Shown here: piece after piece, positions 46,078 through 53,267 of the stretch
Layout of the letters: each line of letters begins with the position of its first letter
Position numbering within the stretch: position 1 is the stretch's first letter
Assembly (NCBI GenBank): GCA_002400415.1
Contig: DGQP01000002.1
Coordinates: 310,001-374,000 of the forward strand
Direction of reading: 5' to 3'
DNA from: Chitinophagaceae bacterium UBA4411
GTDB lineage: Bacteria; Bacteroidota; Bacteroidia; Chitinophagales; Chitinophagaceae
DNA length: 64,000 bases
Program-made: the position numbers and the translations under genes
The notes under the pieces: generated by a model
The model's input: the letters and a program-made list of their open reading frames with translations, nothing else
Told to the model about the DNA's origin: nothing
The model's database searches: none

Positions 46078-46116
46078 AACAAAGTACCTAAGGTTTCATA
46101 CCAAAGGTACTTTGTT
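46078..46116. terminator. Hairpin between tuf and tRNA-Trp
   Basis: AACAAAGTACCT at 46078-46089 pairs perfectly with AGGTACTTTGTT at 46105-46116. No U-run follows, so it is more likely a processing or 3'-protecting structure of the tuf message than a full stop. Transcription must continue to tRNA-Trp, secE and nusG unless they have another promoter. Confidence 0.6.
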
Positions 46117-46133
46117 ATATTTTAAGCTTCCGC

Positions 46134-46160
46134 AAGTCCCCTTCGGGGGATTTTAGGGGC
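46134..46160. repeat. Interspersed hairpin repeat, copy 2 (after tuf)
   Basis: The sequence begins AAGTCCCCTTCGGGGGATTT and ends TAGGGGC, followed by a T-run on the plus strand that merges with the tuf stop codon. It matches the element at 41648-41678 except for one inserted base in the loop and one in the second half. Confidence 0.65.
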
Positions 46161-46165
46161 TTTTT

Positions 46166-47353
46166 TTACTTAATGATCTCAGTCACCTGGCCTGCACCTA
46201 CTGTACGACCGCCTTCACGGATCGCAAATTTCAGACCTTTTTCCATAGCGATCGGCTGAATCAGTTTCACTGTGATTGAAGTATTATCACCAGGCATAAC
46301 CATTTCAGTACCCGGAGCCAGTTCAACCTCTCCGGTTACGTCCGTGGTACGGAAATAGAACTGAGGACGGTATTTCTGGAAGAATGGAGTGTGACGTCCA
46401 CCTTCATCTTTGCTCAATACGTAAACCTCTCCTTTGAATTCAGTGTGCGGAGTGATAGAACCCGGCTTACAAATTACCATACCACGACGGATCTGGGTTT
46501 TCTCAATACCGCGGAGCAGCAGACCTGCATTATCACCGGCTTCACCTTCATCCAGTAATTTGCGGAACATTTCCACACCTGTACAAGTAGAGTTCAAGGG
46601 AGATTCCTGCAAACCAACGATTTCAACAGCCTCACCTACTTTAATACGACCTCTTTCAATACGACCGGTAGCAACAGTACCACGACCTGTGATTGAGAAT
46701 ACATCTTCCACAGACATCAGGAACGGAAGATCAACCGGGCGGGGAGGTAACGGAATATATTTATCAACGGCATCCATCAGTTCGGTGATAGCACCAATCC
46801 ACTTTTCTTCACCAGCTAAAGCGCCAGTTGCAGAACCTTTGATGATTGGGGTGTTATCACCATCAAAGCCGCGTTTAGTCAGCTCATCACGAATCTCCAT
46901 TTCAACCAGGTCAAGCAGTTCAGGATCATCAACCAGGTCAACCTTATTCATAAATACCACCATGGTAGGCACACCTACCTGGCGGGCCAAAAGGATGTGT
47001 TCTTTAGTTTGTGGCATAGGACCATCCGTAGCAGCCACCACCAGGATAGCTCCGTCCATCTGGGCCGCACCAGTGATCATATTTTTCACATAGTCAGCGT
47101 GACCGGGACAGTCAACGTGAGCATAGTGACGGGTGTCAGTCTGGTACTCAACGTGAGCTGTATTAATGGTGATACCCCTTTCTTTTTCTTCAGGAGCTCC
47201 ATCAATATCATCATATTTTTTTGCTGTCGCCAGGCCTCTTTTAGAAAGAACTTCTGTAATTGCGGCAGTCAATGTGGTCTTACCATGGTCAACGTGACCA
47301 ATCGTACCAATGTTTACGTGGGGTTTGTCCCTCTTAAAGGTCTCTTTTGACAT
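46166..47353 (-). CDS. tuf: Elongation factor Tu
   Basis: A 395-aa GTPase that carries aminoacyl-tRNA to the ribosome. G1 GHVDHGKT (residues 19-26), RGITI in switch I, DCPGH (G3) and NKVD (G4) are all present, followed by the two beta-barrel domains ending REGGRTVGAGQVTEI. Four tRNA genes precede it on the same strand. The order Thr-Tyr-Gly-Thr-tuf is also that of the E. coli tufB operon. No Shine-Dalgarno sequence is visible upstream. Confidence 0.98.
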   Translation of the reverse strand: MSKETFKRDKPHVNIGTIGHVDHGKTTLTAAITEVLSKRGLATAKKYDDIDGAPEEKERGITINTAHVEYQTDTRHYAHVDCPGHADYVKNMITGAAQMDGAILVVAATDGPMPQTKEHILLARQVGVPTMVVFMNKVDLVDDPELLDLVEMEIRDELTKRGFDGDNTPIIKGSATGALAGEEKWIGAITELMDAVDKYIPLPPRPVDLPFLMSVEDVFSITGRGTVATGRIERGRIKVGEAVEIVGLQESPLNSTCTGVEMFRKLLDEGEAGDNAGLLLRGIEKTQIRRGMVICKPGSITPHTEFKGEVYVLSKDEGGRHTPFFQKYRPQFYFRTTDVTGEVELAPGTEMVMPGDNTSITVKLIQPIAMEKGLKFAIREGGRTVGAGQVTEIIK

Positions 47354-47528
47354 TGTTATGTGTTTTTAAAGTTGTGTTTTACTAATTTTTGATTCTTACC
47401 TTATAATGAAGCCTTCAGCATTGCTGCTATCAGCTTTTCTTGTGTCGCACTCCCTGCCAACCCCGGCAGACAGGCCATCATCCTGTTCACTTTCACCGGC
47501 CCCGGTTAACCCGGTAAAACCAGTATTG

Positions 47529-47600
47529 AGCCGTTAAAGGGAATTGAACCCTTGACCTCTTCCTTACCAAGGAAGTGCTCTGCCACTGAGCTACAACGGC
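47529..47600 (-). tRNA. tRNA-Thr (anticodon GGT)
   Basis: A 72-base cloverleaf. The acceptor stem is GCCGTTG/TAACGGC with one G-T pair. The anticodon stem CTTCC/GGAAG holds loop TTGGTAA with GGT. The T arm reads GGGTTCAATTCCC. It is 175 bases upstream of tuf. Confidence 0.94.
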
Positions 47601-47632
47601 TTTTCCACTGCCGTCGCAGGCAGTAATTTAAG

Positions 47633-47705
47633 AGCGGGAGACGAGGCTCGAACTCGCCACCTATAGCTTGGAAGGCTATCGCTCTACCAAATGAGCTACT
47701 CCCGC
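47633..47705 (-). tRNA. tRNA-Gly (anticodon TCC)
   Basis: A 73-base cloverleaf. The acceptor stem is GCGGGAG/CTCCCGC. The anticodon stem ATAGC/GCTAT holds loop CTTCCAA with TCC. The T arm reads GAGTTCGAGCCTC. A short hairpin (ACTGCC with GGCAGT, 47607-47624) separates it from tRNA-Thr(GGT). Confidence 0.95.
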
Positions 47706-47738
47706 TGGTAACTGTTTCAGTCAAATAAAGAACTAAGG

Positions 47739-47821
47739 TGGGCAAGGATGGATTCGAACCACCGAACTCCGAAGAGGACAGATTTACAGTCTGTTGCCGT
47801 TGGCCACTTGGCTACTTGCCC
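47739..47821 (-). tRNA. tRNA-Tyr (anticodon GTA)
   Basis: An 83-base class II tRNA. The acceptor stem is GGGCAAG/CTTGCCC with discriminator A. The anticodon stem CAGA/TCTG holds loop CTGTAAA with GTA. A long variable arm (CTCTTCGGAG region) precedes the T arm. Confidence 0.95.
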
Positions 47822-47846
47822 ATTGCCAATCGGCAATTGCCAATTG
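47822..47846. repeat. Short inverted repeat between tRNA-Tyr and tRNA-Thr
   Basis: ATTGCC at 47822-47827 pairs with GGCAAT at 47832-47837, and TGCCAATTG repeats part of it to 47846. It may mark a tRNA-processing spacer. The function is not known. Confidence 0.4.
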
Positions 47847-47853
47847 TCAACTG

Positions 47854-47926
47854 AGCCACCTGCCAGAATCGAACTGGCGACCTACTGATTACAAATCAGT
47901 TGCTCTACCAGCTGAGCTAAGGTGGC
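47854..47926 (-). tRNA. tRNA-Thr (anticodon TGT)
   Basis: A 73-base cloverleaf. The acceptor stem is GCCACCT/AGGTGGC. The anticodon stem CTGAT/ATCAG holds loop TTGTAA with TGT. The T arm reads CAGTTCGATTCTG. It is the first gene of the tRNA-tuf transcript. Confidence 0.95.
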
Positions 47927-48000
47927 ATTTTCCAACATCCGCCCGGCTGGATAACATAGGCGGAATAAACAATAAAGAACTACCCCAAATTTTGGGAAGG

Positions 48001-48029
48001 CAAAGGTAAGGGAATTTAGATATTGCAAA
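48001..48029 (-). promoter_or_regulatory. Probable promoter of the tRNA-tuf-secE-nusG operon
   Basis: Read on the minus strand: TTTG at 48029-48026 and TACCTTTG at 48008-48001. The -7 element is identical to those of rplK and rpoB. The spacing (17) is shorter than the usual 19-21, which lowers confidence. The tRNA would start about 68 bases after the predicted start site. Confidence 0.55.
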
Positions 48030-48090
48030 AATTTTGCTACGGGATTTTTTTGTTTGTTTTCAACTGATTGTGAATAAATACAGGAAATCT

Positions 48091-48720
48091 TCATTGCCTT
48101 CTCAAAATACCTGACTGTTTTAAAAAAGCGTTGCACTTATTGCAATAGGTTTCCCCGTTATCAAGATTCATTTTTCCCTCCGCATCTTTCATAATGCAGG
48201 AATCATTCGGGCAATGTGGTAAAGAATAAGTATGTCCCAATTCATGCAAGGCAAGTACAATCATCCTTTTTATAAATTGCTCCCGGTTTCTTATTTTTCT
48301 CACCGGCCGGAAAGACGAAATCACACAGGCTTCTCCCGGGCAATACCCCAGGCCCATTATTCCCCAGTTGAAATACGGTTTTTTGGTTGTGGAAATATCT
48401 TTGCAAGTAACGCCCAGTATTTTCCCTGAACGGCCTGTATTACATTGCTTCAGAAAAACAAGCAGGTAGTCAGCCACATAGCGCTGCCGGGGTTTGTAAA
48501 AAGCAGCCACCGGGACGGGCTTCTCTTCTAATAGCAGAACCGCCGCATGTAATCTCTTTTCAAGGCCGGACTTGATTTCAAGGATCAGGTTTTTGTCTGT
48601 ACCCGTAAATGGCAGGATCGCTATCGTATGCCTCGCTTTTTCCGGTCCGGCTACTTTTTCCTCCTGCCTGCCAGAGCAGGAACTCAACACAAGAAATATA
48701 AAATACAGGGAATAGCGCAT
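48091..48720 (-). CDS. Archaemetzincin-like zinc protease, lipoprotein
   Basis: A 209-aa protein with a lipoprotein signal (LSSC, Cys15). The metzincin site HELGHTYSLPHC has His159, Glu160, His163 and His169. The archaemetzincin cysteine set follows: Cys170, Cys175, Met177, Cys193 and Cys196. The published family motif has Gly after HExxHxx; here it is Ser166. The spacing from Met to the last CxxC is 15 rather than 17. It is probably a periplasmic or surface-facing metalloprotease with two zincs. It interrupts the hpf-tRNA-tuf order and may be recently placed. Confidence 0.82.
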   Translation of the reverse strand: MRYSLYFIFLVLSSCSGRQEEKVAGPEKARHTIAILPFTGTDKNLILEIKSGLEKRLHAAVLLLEEKPVPVAAFYKPRQRYVADYLLVFLKQCNTGRSGKILGVTCKDISTTKKPYFNWGIMGLGYCPGEACVISSFRPVRKIRNREQFIKRMIVLALHELGHTYSLPHCPNDSCIMKDAEGKMNLDNGETYCNKCNAFLKQSGILRRQ

Positions 48721-48757
48721 TCTCTTTTTATTCCAAAAGCACGAATATGTAACCCAT

Positions 48758-48788
48758 AAAAAAAGACCCCGCCGATCGGCGGGGTCTT
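48758..48788 (-). terminator. Rho-independent terminator of hpf
   Basis: A perfect 26-base palindrome at 48763-48788 (AAGACCCCGCCGA and its complement). On the minus strand it is followed by seven Ts (48758-48764, overlapping the stem base). It begins 9 bases after the hpf stop. Confidence 0.92.
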
Positions 48789-48796
48789 ATAATTTT

Positions 48797-49096
48797 TTAA
48801 GCGGCTTGCTTTTGTTTTTTTCTTTTTATCTGGTTAACGATGGATTCAAAGGCATCGTCAAAAGATGTTTCAAATGATTTACTGGTTGATTTGACAAAAA
48901 ATTCCTGGCGGGGTACGTGTACTCTGATCTCTGCGATCTTGTCTTTGATGGTATGAACCACATTGTCAAGTTTCAGATACACACTTACTTTGATGATGCG
49001 GTCGTGAAAAGTATTGAGCTTTTCTAATTTACGGTTGACATACTCTACCAACCGGCTGTCCGCATCGAATCGAACAGTCTGAATGTTTACGTTCAT
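48797..49096 (-). CDS. hpf: Ribosome hibernation factor HPF/RaiA family (short form)
   Basis: A 99-aa protein with the beta-alpha-beta-beta-beta-alpha fold of HPF/YfiA. MNVNIQTVRFDADSRLVEYVNRKLEKL, the basic KDKIAEIRVHVPRQEFFVK and the helix FDDAFESIVNQIKRKKQKQ can be seen. It binds the decoding centre of the 30S subunit in resting cells. The short form has no dimerisation tail. It follows rpsU and the xer gene on the same strand, an order I recall from other Bacteroidota. Confidence 0.92.
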   Translation of the reverse strand: MNVNIQTVRFDADSRLVEYVNRKLEKLNTFHDRIIKVSVYLKLDNVVHTIKDKIAEIRVHVPRQEFFVKSTSKSFETSFDDAFESIVNQIKRKKQKQAA

Positions 49097-49255
49097 AGTA
49101 ATCGCAATTTTTAACTGTGAAACAATAAATAAAGAACTTTTTAAAAGTACATTTCTTACATAAGCTTGCAGTTAATGTTCATTTTAAAGTTACACAATTG
49201 AACGGGTAAGACAAACAAATTATTGCCAAAATTTTATTGTTTAAGTGAAAATATG

Positions 49256-50158
49256 TCAGGCCTTTGGATGGGCCTTTTTGTGTACATCCTTCAGCTTTTC
49301 GATGGTATTGTGCGTGTAAACCTGTGTGGAAGCAAGGCTGCTGTGTCCCAGCAGTTCTTTGACCGCATTCAGGTCAGCACCGCTGTTCATCAGGTGGGTG
49401 GCAAAAGTATGACGAAGAATATGTGGGCTTTTTTTATCAAGCGTTTTGATCTCACCCAGGTACTGCTTTACCAGCAGGTAAGCGTATTTGGGATACATTT
49501 TCTTTCCCCTTTCTGTAATGAGCAATACTTCCTCCTCAGGTTTCTCAAATTCCCTTTTTTTCCATTGCTGGTAATCCCTGATAATAGTAATCACCTCTTT
49601 ACTTACCGGGATGACCCTTTCCTTGTTCCCTTTCCCGAGAACTTTGATCTGTGACCGCCCGAAGTCAAGCTGTTTTTCTTTCAGGTTGATCAGCTCACTT
49701 AAACGCATTCCTGTAGAATAAAACAAGGTCAGCAGCATCTTACCATTCAGCGATCTCCAGTCCTCCGTAATCCCCGAAACCGACCGGAGCAGCAACTTTG
49801 TATCTTCTTCCTTTATAAATACGGGCAGGCGTTTACCAATTTTCGGGGCAATGATATTTGCTGTCGGCGACATCTCCATTTTGCCGGTCTTTAGCTGGTA
49901 TTTAAAAAAAGACCGGAGGGTGGATATTTTCCGGTTGATGGATTTGGAACTCATTTCTGCGTCTTTCATCCCTGCCAGCCAGCTGCGGATAAAGCCCGCT
50001 GTTATTTCTTGCAGGGAGAGCTTACCGAATTGCAGGTCCAGGTAGTCAAAAAAGGCGATGAGATCGTTTTGATAGGAAGTGACCGTATGGACAGAATACC
50101 TTTTTTCAAATTTCAGGTAATCAATAAAGGACTGTATCTGTTCGGGAATAGATGACAT
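49256..50158 (-). CDS. Tyrosine recombinase of the XerC/XerD type
   Basis: A 300-aa site-specific recombinase. A SAM-like N-terminal core-binding domain (1-90) is followed by the catalytic domain with Arg152 (STGMRLSEL), Lys176, His246 and Arg249 (HILRH), His272 (GHSSL) and nucleophile Tyr281 (TQVYTHNT). XerC and XerD cannot be separated by eye. It is probably the chromosome dimer-resolving enzyme, not a phage integrase, because it sits in the conserved rpsU-xer-hpf block. Its ATG follows directly after the U-tract of the rpsU terminator. Confidence 0.93.
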   Translation of the reverse strand: MSSIPEQIQSFIDYLKFEKRYSVHTVTSYQNDLIAFFDYLDLQFGKLSLQEITAGFIRSWLAGMKDAEMSSKSINRKISTLRSFFKYQLKTGKMEMSPTANIIAPKIGKRLPVFIKEEDTKLLLRSVSGITEDWRSLNGKMLLTLFYSTGMRLSELINLKEKQLDFGRSQIKVLGKGNKERVIPVSKEVITIIRDYQQWKKREFEKPEEEVLLITERGKKMYPKYAYLLVKQYLGEIKTLDKKSPHILRHTFATHLMNSGADLNAVKELLGHSSLASTQVYTHNTIEKLKDVHKKAHPKA

Positions 50159-50199
50159 AAAAAAAGATAGCTACAAAGCTATAAAACTTTGCAGCTATC
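50159..50199 (-). terminator. Terminator between rpsU and the xer gene
   Basis: On the minus strand GATAGCTGCAAAG (50199-50187) pairs with CTTTGTAGCTATC (50178-50166) through 13 pairs, including one G-U. Seven Ts (50165-50159) follow and the xer ATG comes immediately after. It is built for the minus strand, since the G-U would be a mismatch on the other. Confidence 0.85.
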
Positions 50200-50225
50200 T
50201 CCTACTATCGGGAAAGGTTAACGGA

Positions 50226-50423
50226 TTAACCCTCGATTTTACCGCTGGCTATATTTTGCTTGTAGATCGCCTTCAGCACCTGGCCTCTGCGTTTTACAGA
50301 TGGTTTGGTGAAACTCTGACGTTCACGCAACTGGAGCAATACTTTAGATTTTTCAAACTTCTTTTTGTACTTCTTCAGCGCTTTGTCAATGTTTTCGCAA
50401 TCTTTTGAATCAATAATTAACAT
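50226..50423 (-). CDS. rpsU: 30S ribosomal protein S21
   Basis: A 65-aa bS21 with the family start MLIIDSKDCENIDKALKKYKKKFEKSKVLLQLRERQSF and a basic tail. It binds near the 3' end of 16S rRNA. Its message has an exceptionally strong Shine-Dalgarno sequence, 7 bases before the ATG, which no other gene in the window shares. In Flavobacterium johnsoniae such a site lets ribosomes lacking bS21 make more bS21, because bS21 normally helps hide the anti-Shine-Dalgarno. A -7-like TATCTTTG (50463-50456) may be its promoter. Confidence 0.95.
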   Translation of the reverse strand: MLIIDSKDCENIDKALKKYKKKFEKSKVLLQLRERQSFTKPSVKRRGQVLKAIYKQNIASGKIEG

Positions 50424-50430
50424 GGTATAT

Positions 50431-50438
50431 ACCTCCCT
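50431..50438 (-). promoter_or_regulatory. Strong Shine-Dalgarno sequence of rpsU
   Basis: AGGGAGGT on the minus strand, 7 bases before the ATG (50423), with extended complementarity to the 16S 3' end. The last GGT is the left half of a short palindrome, GGTATATACC (50433-50424), that may mask it weakly. Confidence 0.85.
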
Positions 50439-50559
50439 GGTATTTTTTAGAGTCGCAAAGATATAGGTAAAAGTTCAAAATCGGAAGATTAACCGGTTTA
50501 AAAGTTTGACCCGGGGCCTCTGCCCATCTAAAACGACCAATAACCACTAATTTGCAACC

Positions 50560-51153
50560 ATGTTTACAGGAATAATCGAGACACTGGGCACCGTTAAAGA
50601 GGTCATATCCAACGGCTCCAACAAGACTTTTTGGGTCGAATCACCGCTTTCGCATGAATTAAAAGTTGACCAAAGCGTGAGTCATAGCGGGGTTTGCCTG
50701 ACTGTGGAAGAAACAGGGGCTGGCAGCCACCGTGTTACCGCTATTGACGAAACACTTCAAAAAACCGACCTGGGTAAATGGGCTACCGGCAGCCGGGTCA
50801 ATATTGAACGCTGCCTGCCGGTTAACGGGAGGCTGGACGGTCATTTTGTACAAGGCCATGTGGATACCACCGGAACCTGCCTGAAACGCAAAGAAAAGGA
50901 AGGCAGCTGGGAGTTTGAGTTCGGGTTTCCGGGGAAATTTGCAGACCTGATCATAGAAAAGGGTTCTATATCAGTAAATGGCATCAGCCTGACAGCATTT
51001 AATGTCAAAAAGAAGAGTTTTACAGTTGCCATCATCCCTTTTACATTCGAACACACGAATATTCATACTATTTATAAAGGCGATACTGTTAATCTCGAAT
51101 TTGACCTGCTGGGCAAGTATCTGCTGAGAAGATTATCTTTGAAAGAGAAATAA
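50560..51153 (+). CDS. ribE: Riboflavin synthase alpha chain
   Basis: A 197-aa enzyme converting two 6,7-dimethyl-8-ribityllumazines to riboflavin. It has two tandem lumazine-binding barrels: MFTGIIETLGTV and SHSGVCLTVEE in the first half, GHVDTTG and KGSISVNGISLTAF in the second. The C-terminal trimerisation helix is present. I see no FMN riboswitch in the 136 bases before it. It is followed after 20 bases by the acyltransferase gene on the same strand. Confidence 0.95.
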   Translation: MFTGIIETLGTVKEVISNGSNKTFWVESPLSHELKVDQSVSHSGVCLTVEETGAGSHRVTAIDETLQKTDLGKWATGSRVNIERCLPVNGRLDGHFVQGHVDTTGTCLKRKEKEGSWEFEFGFPGKFADLIIEKGSISVNGISLTAFNVKKKSFTVAIIPFTFEHTNIHTIYKGDTVNLEFDLLGKYLLRRLSLKEK

Positions 51154-51173
51154 CTAACCCATTTCTCCCCTGC

Positions 51174-52265
51174 ATGACAGCTGTTACTGCAAACAGGTCT
51201 TATTATCCTGCCCTGGACGGCCTCAGGGGCATGGCAATCCTGCTCGTAGTACTTTATCACAATTTCGGTTTCATTCAGCAATCCTATTTCGGCTGGCTGG
51301 GAGTCGACCTTTTTTTTGTACTATCCGGCTTTCTCATCACCGATATCTTAATAAATGCGCTGGGTAAACCCAACTTCCTGCGCAATTTTTATATGCGCAG
51401 GGTATTGCGGATATTCCCGTTATACTACCTGAGCCTTATTGTCTTCCTTTTTGTACTTCCTGTCTTTACTTCCCCAATTATTAAATGGGACTATTATATT
51501 AATAACCAGTTTTTCCTGTGGACCTACCTGCAGAATTGGCTGTATATCTTTAAAAACCCCGTTAATGCCCATATTCTGAATCACTACTGGTCCCTGGCTG
51601 TGGAAGAACAATTCTATATTTTCTGGCCGCTGGTGATCCTTTTACTCAAAAAGCCAAAATACCTTTTGATATTTATATGTACACTTTTATCACTGGTCAT
51701 ACTCTTCCGATTTGGCCTGTGGATCTATAAAATTGAAAATCTCGCCTACTACAATCTTTATACGTTCACCCGTATTGACGGCATTTGTATTGGCTGTATT
51801 GTTGCCTTGCTCAAACACATGAATTTTGAGTTTATCAGGAAGAATACGGCCATCATAGTATTAAGCTTTGCAGCTCTTAATTTTATTTTCTATTTCATCA
51901 ACCGCTTTTATTCCTTTTCATTCCCTTACACAGGCCTGGTTGGATACAGTACTTTTGCCATGATGTTTGGCCTGTTAGTGTATGAAGCTGTTAACAGGGA
52001 GACAAAGATCATCAACTTCATCTTTAATATTCCCTTATTAAAGTTCTTTGGGCGGATATCTTATTCTTTTTACATATTTCACTGGCCGGTGTACCTGATC
52101 ATGAATAGTTATTTACTGGATAGTGTAAGGAAACAAATACCCGGTATGGCAGCCCAGCTGACTGTTTCGGTAGCCGCAGCCTGTTGTGCGGTCCTTTTGA
52201 GTTGGCTGAGTTATCATTATTTCGAAAGCTATTTTCTTAAACTTAAAGCAAAGTATACTAACTGA
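51174..52265 (+). CDS. Acyltransferase 3 family membrane protein (OafA/YrhL-like)
   Basis: A 363-aa inner-membrane O-acyltransferase with about ten helices. The signature YPALDGLRGMAILLVVLYHNF, with the catalytic His in the first helix, begins at residue 11. RRVLRIFPLYYLSL and HYWSLAVEEQFYIFWP are the other family motifs. It moves acetyl or longer acyl groups onto a sugar on the outer face of the membrane. It lacks the extra SGNH domain of larger OafA proteins. It lies 20 bases after ribE and 54 before the glycosylation operon, whose product it may acylate. Confidence 0.88.
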   Translation: MTAVTANRSYYPALDGLRGMAILLVVLYHNFGFIQQSYFGWLGVDLFFVLSGFLITDILINALGKPNFLRNFYMRRVLRIFPLYYLSLIVFLFVLPVFTSPIIKWDYYINNQFFLWTYLQNWLYIFKNPVNAHILNHYWSLAVEEQFYIFWPLVILLLKKPKYLLIFICTLLSLVILFRFGLWIYKIENLAYYNLYTFTRIDGICIGCIVALLKHMNFEFIRKNTAIIVLSFAALNFIFYFINRFYSFSFPYTGLVGYSTFAMMFGLLVYEAVNRETKIINFIFNIPLLKFFGRISYSFYIFHWPVYLIMNSYLLDSVRKQIPGMAAQLTVSVAAACCAVLLSWLSYHYFESYFLKLKAKYTN

Positions 52266-52319
52266 GCATCACCCGGCATTTCATTTTGAAAGACCTGCAT
52301 TGTATCTTTAAACCCGCAC

Positions 52320-53267
52320 ATGCAAACAAATGTCACCATACTATGCCCTTTATTCAATGACGGAGAATCGCTTAACCGTCTCTTAACTGAATTGGCAAAA
52401 ATATTTTCCCACCTGAAGGATTATCGCTTTAGTATTCTCATAGTAAATGATGGCTCAACGGAAGAATTGAAGCTTACTGCAGAAACATCTTTCCCTGTGC
52501 AGGTATTACAGTTGCAACGAAATATCGGGCACCAGAAAGCCCTGGCAATCGGCCTGGCATATATAAAAGAAAACAGCAGTTGCGATAAAGTGCTGATCAT
52601 GGATACAGATGGCGAGGATCGCCCGGAAGATGCCCTTGAATTATTGCTTGCATCCGGCAAAAAAAACAACGATGTAATTTTCGCCCACCGCAGTTCCCGC
52701 CGGGAAGACTTGCTGTTCAAATTATTTTACCGGCTTTATAAAATCAGTTTCAGATTGCTGACAGGCCGGAAGATATCCTTCGGCAATTTTATGATCATGC
52801 CCAAATCTTCTCTCGATAAAATCGTTTATTACAGTGAAATATGGAGCCATCTTGCCGGGGGAATTTTAAAATCAGGACTTGCCTACTCCACTATACAGAC
52901 TCATAAAGGAACCAGGTATGCAGGACAATCAAAAATGAATTTCGGCAAATTACTGCTACTTGGCCTGGGAGCTATCTCCGTATTTATGGAGGTGATAGCC
53001 GGCCGCCTGCTGGTTTTTTCCTGCGGCCTAATCGGTTGTTCATTATTGATCATCCTGGGGCTGCTTGCTGTTAAAACTTTTACTACCCTGGCTATCCCTG
53101 GCTGGACATCCACTGTTATGTCATCTATGCTTATTGTGCTGTTGCAGAGTTTCCTGCTATCTCTTGTTACGATGTTTCTTTATTTTTCATCCGAATCCCA
53201 GCGAAAATTTGTGCCTGCCCATCATTATAAAGATTATACCGGTGCTGTTGAATCAATCACTGCATGA
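52320..53267 (+). CDS. GT2 polyprenyl-phosphate glycosyltransferase (CsbB/GtrB/DPM-like)
   Basis: A 315-aa family 2 glycosyltransferase with a cytosolic GT-A domain (1-205) and two C-terminal membrane helices (about 210-252 and 262-297), the plan of CsbB and GtrB. NDGST is at 43-47. The metal-binding motif is DTDGED (95-100), where relatives usually have DADLQDP. KGTRYAGQSKMNF (196-208) matches the conserved R-x2-G-x-SK. It should load a sugar onto undecaprenyl phosphate on the inside. Its stop overlaps the next ATG (ATGA), making it the first gene of a four-gene operon. Confidence 0.87.
   Translation: MQTNVTILCPLFNDGESLNRLLTELAKIFSHLKDYRFSILIVNDGSTEELKLTAETSFPVQVLQLQRNIGHQKALAIGLAYIKENSSCDKVLIMDTDGEDRPEDALELLLASGKKNNDVIFAHRSSRREDLLFKLFYRLYKISFRLLTGRKISFGNFMIMPKSSLDKIVYYSEIWSHLAGGILKSGLAYSTIQTHKGTRYAGQSKMNFGKLLLLGLGAISVFMEVIAGRLLVFSCGLIGCSLLIILGLLAVKTFTTLAIPGWTSTVMSSMLIVLLQSFLLSLVTMFLYFSSESQRKFVPAHHYKDYTGAVESITA

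Noticed and set aside
46434..47093. 219-aa open frame antisense to tuf
   Set aside because: Lies wholly inside the highly conserved tuf gene. Its openness follows from tuf codon use, and no family motif is seen.
47427..47500. Inverted repeat TGCC/GGCA near 47455-47470 as a terminator or mobile-element end
   Set aside because: Only a 4-bp stem and no U-tract; it lies inside the tRNA-tuf transcript.
47794..48009. Open frame on the plus strand across tRNA-Thr(TGT), giving a peptide with SNWRPTDYKSVALPAEL
   Set aside because: It is the antisense of a tRNA gene. This peptide is a well-known false annotation produced by tRNA sequence.
49256..50158. Tyrosine recombinase as sign of an integrated element
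   Set aside because: No att-like repeats, cargo genes or tRNA-end duplication nearby; the gene sits in the ordinary rpsU-xer-hpf block.
50424..50559. FMN riboswitch before ribE
   Set aside because: The 136-base region shows no RFN-like conserved core. Part of it is the rpsU leader and promoter.
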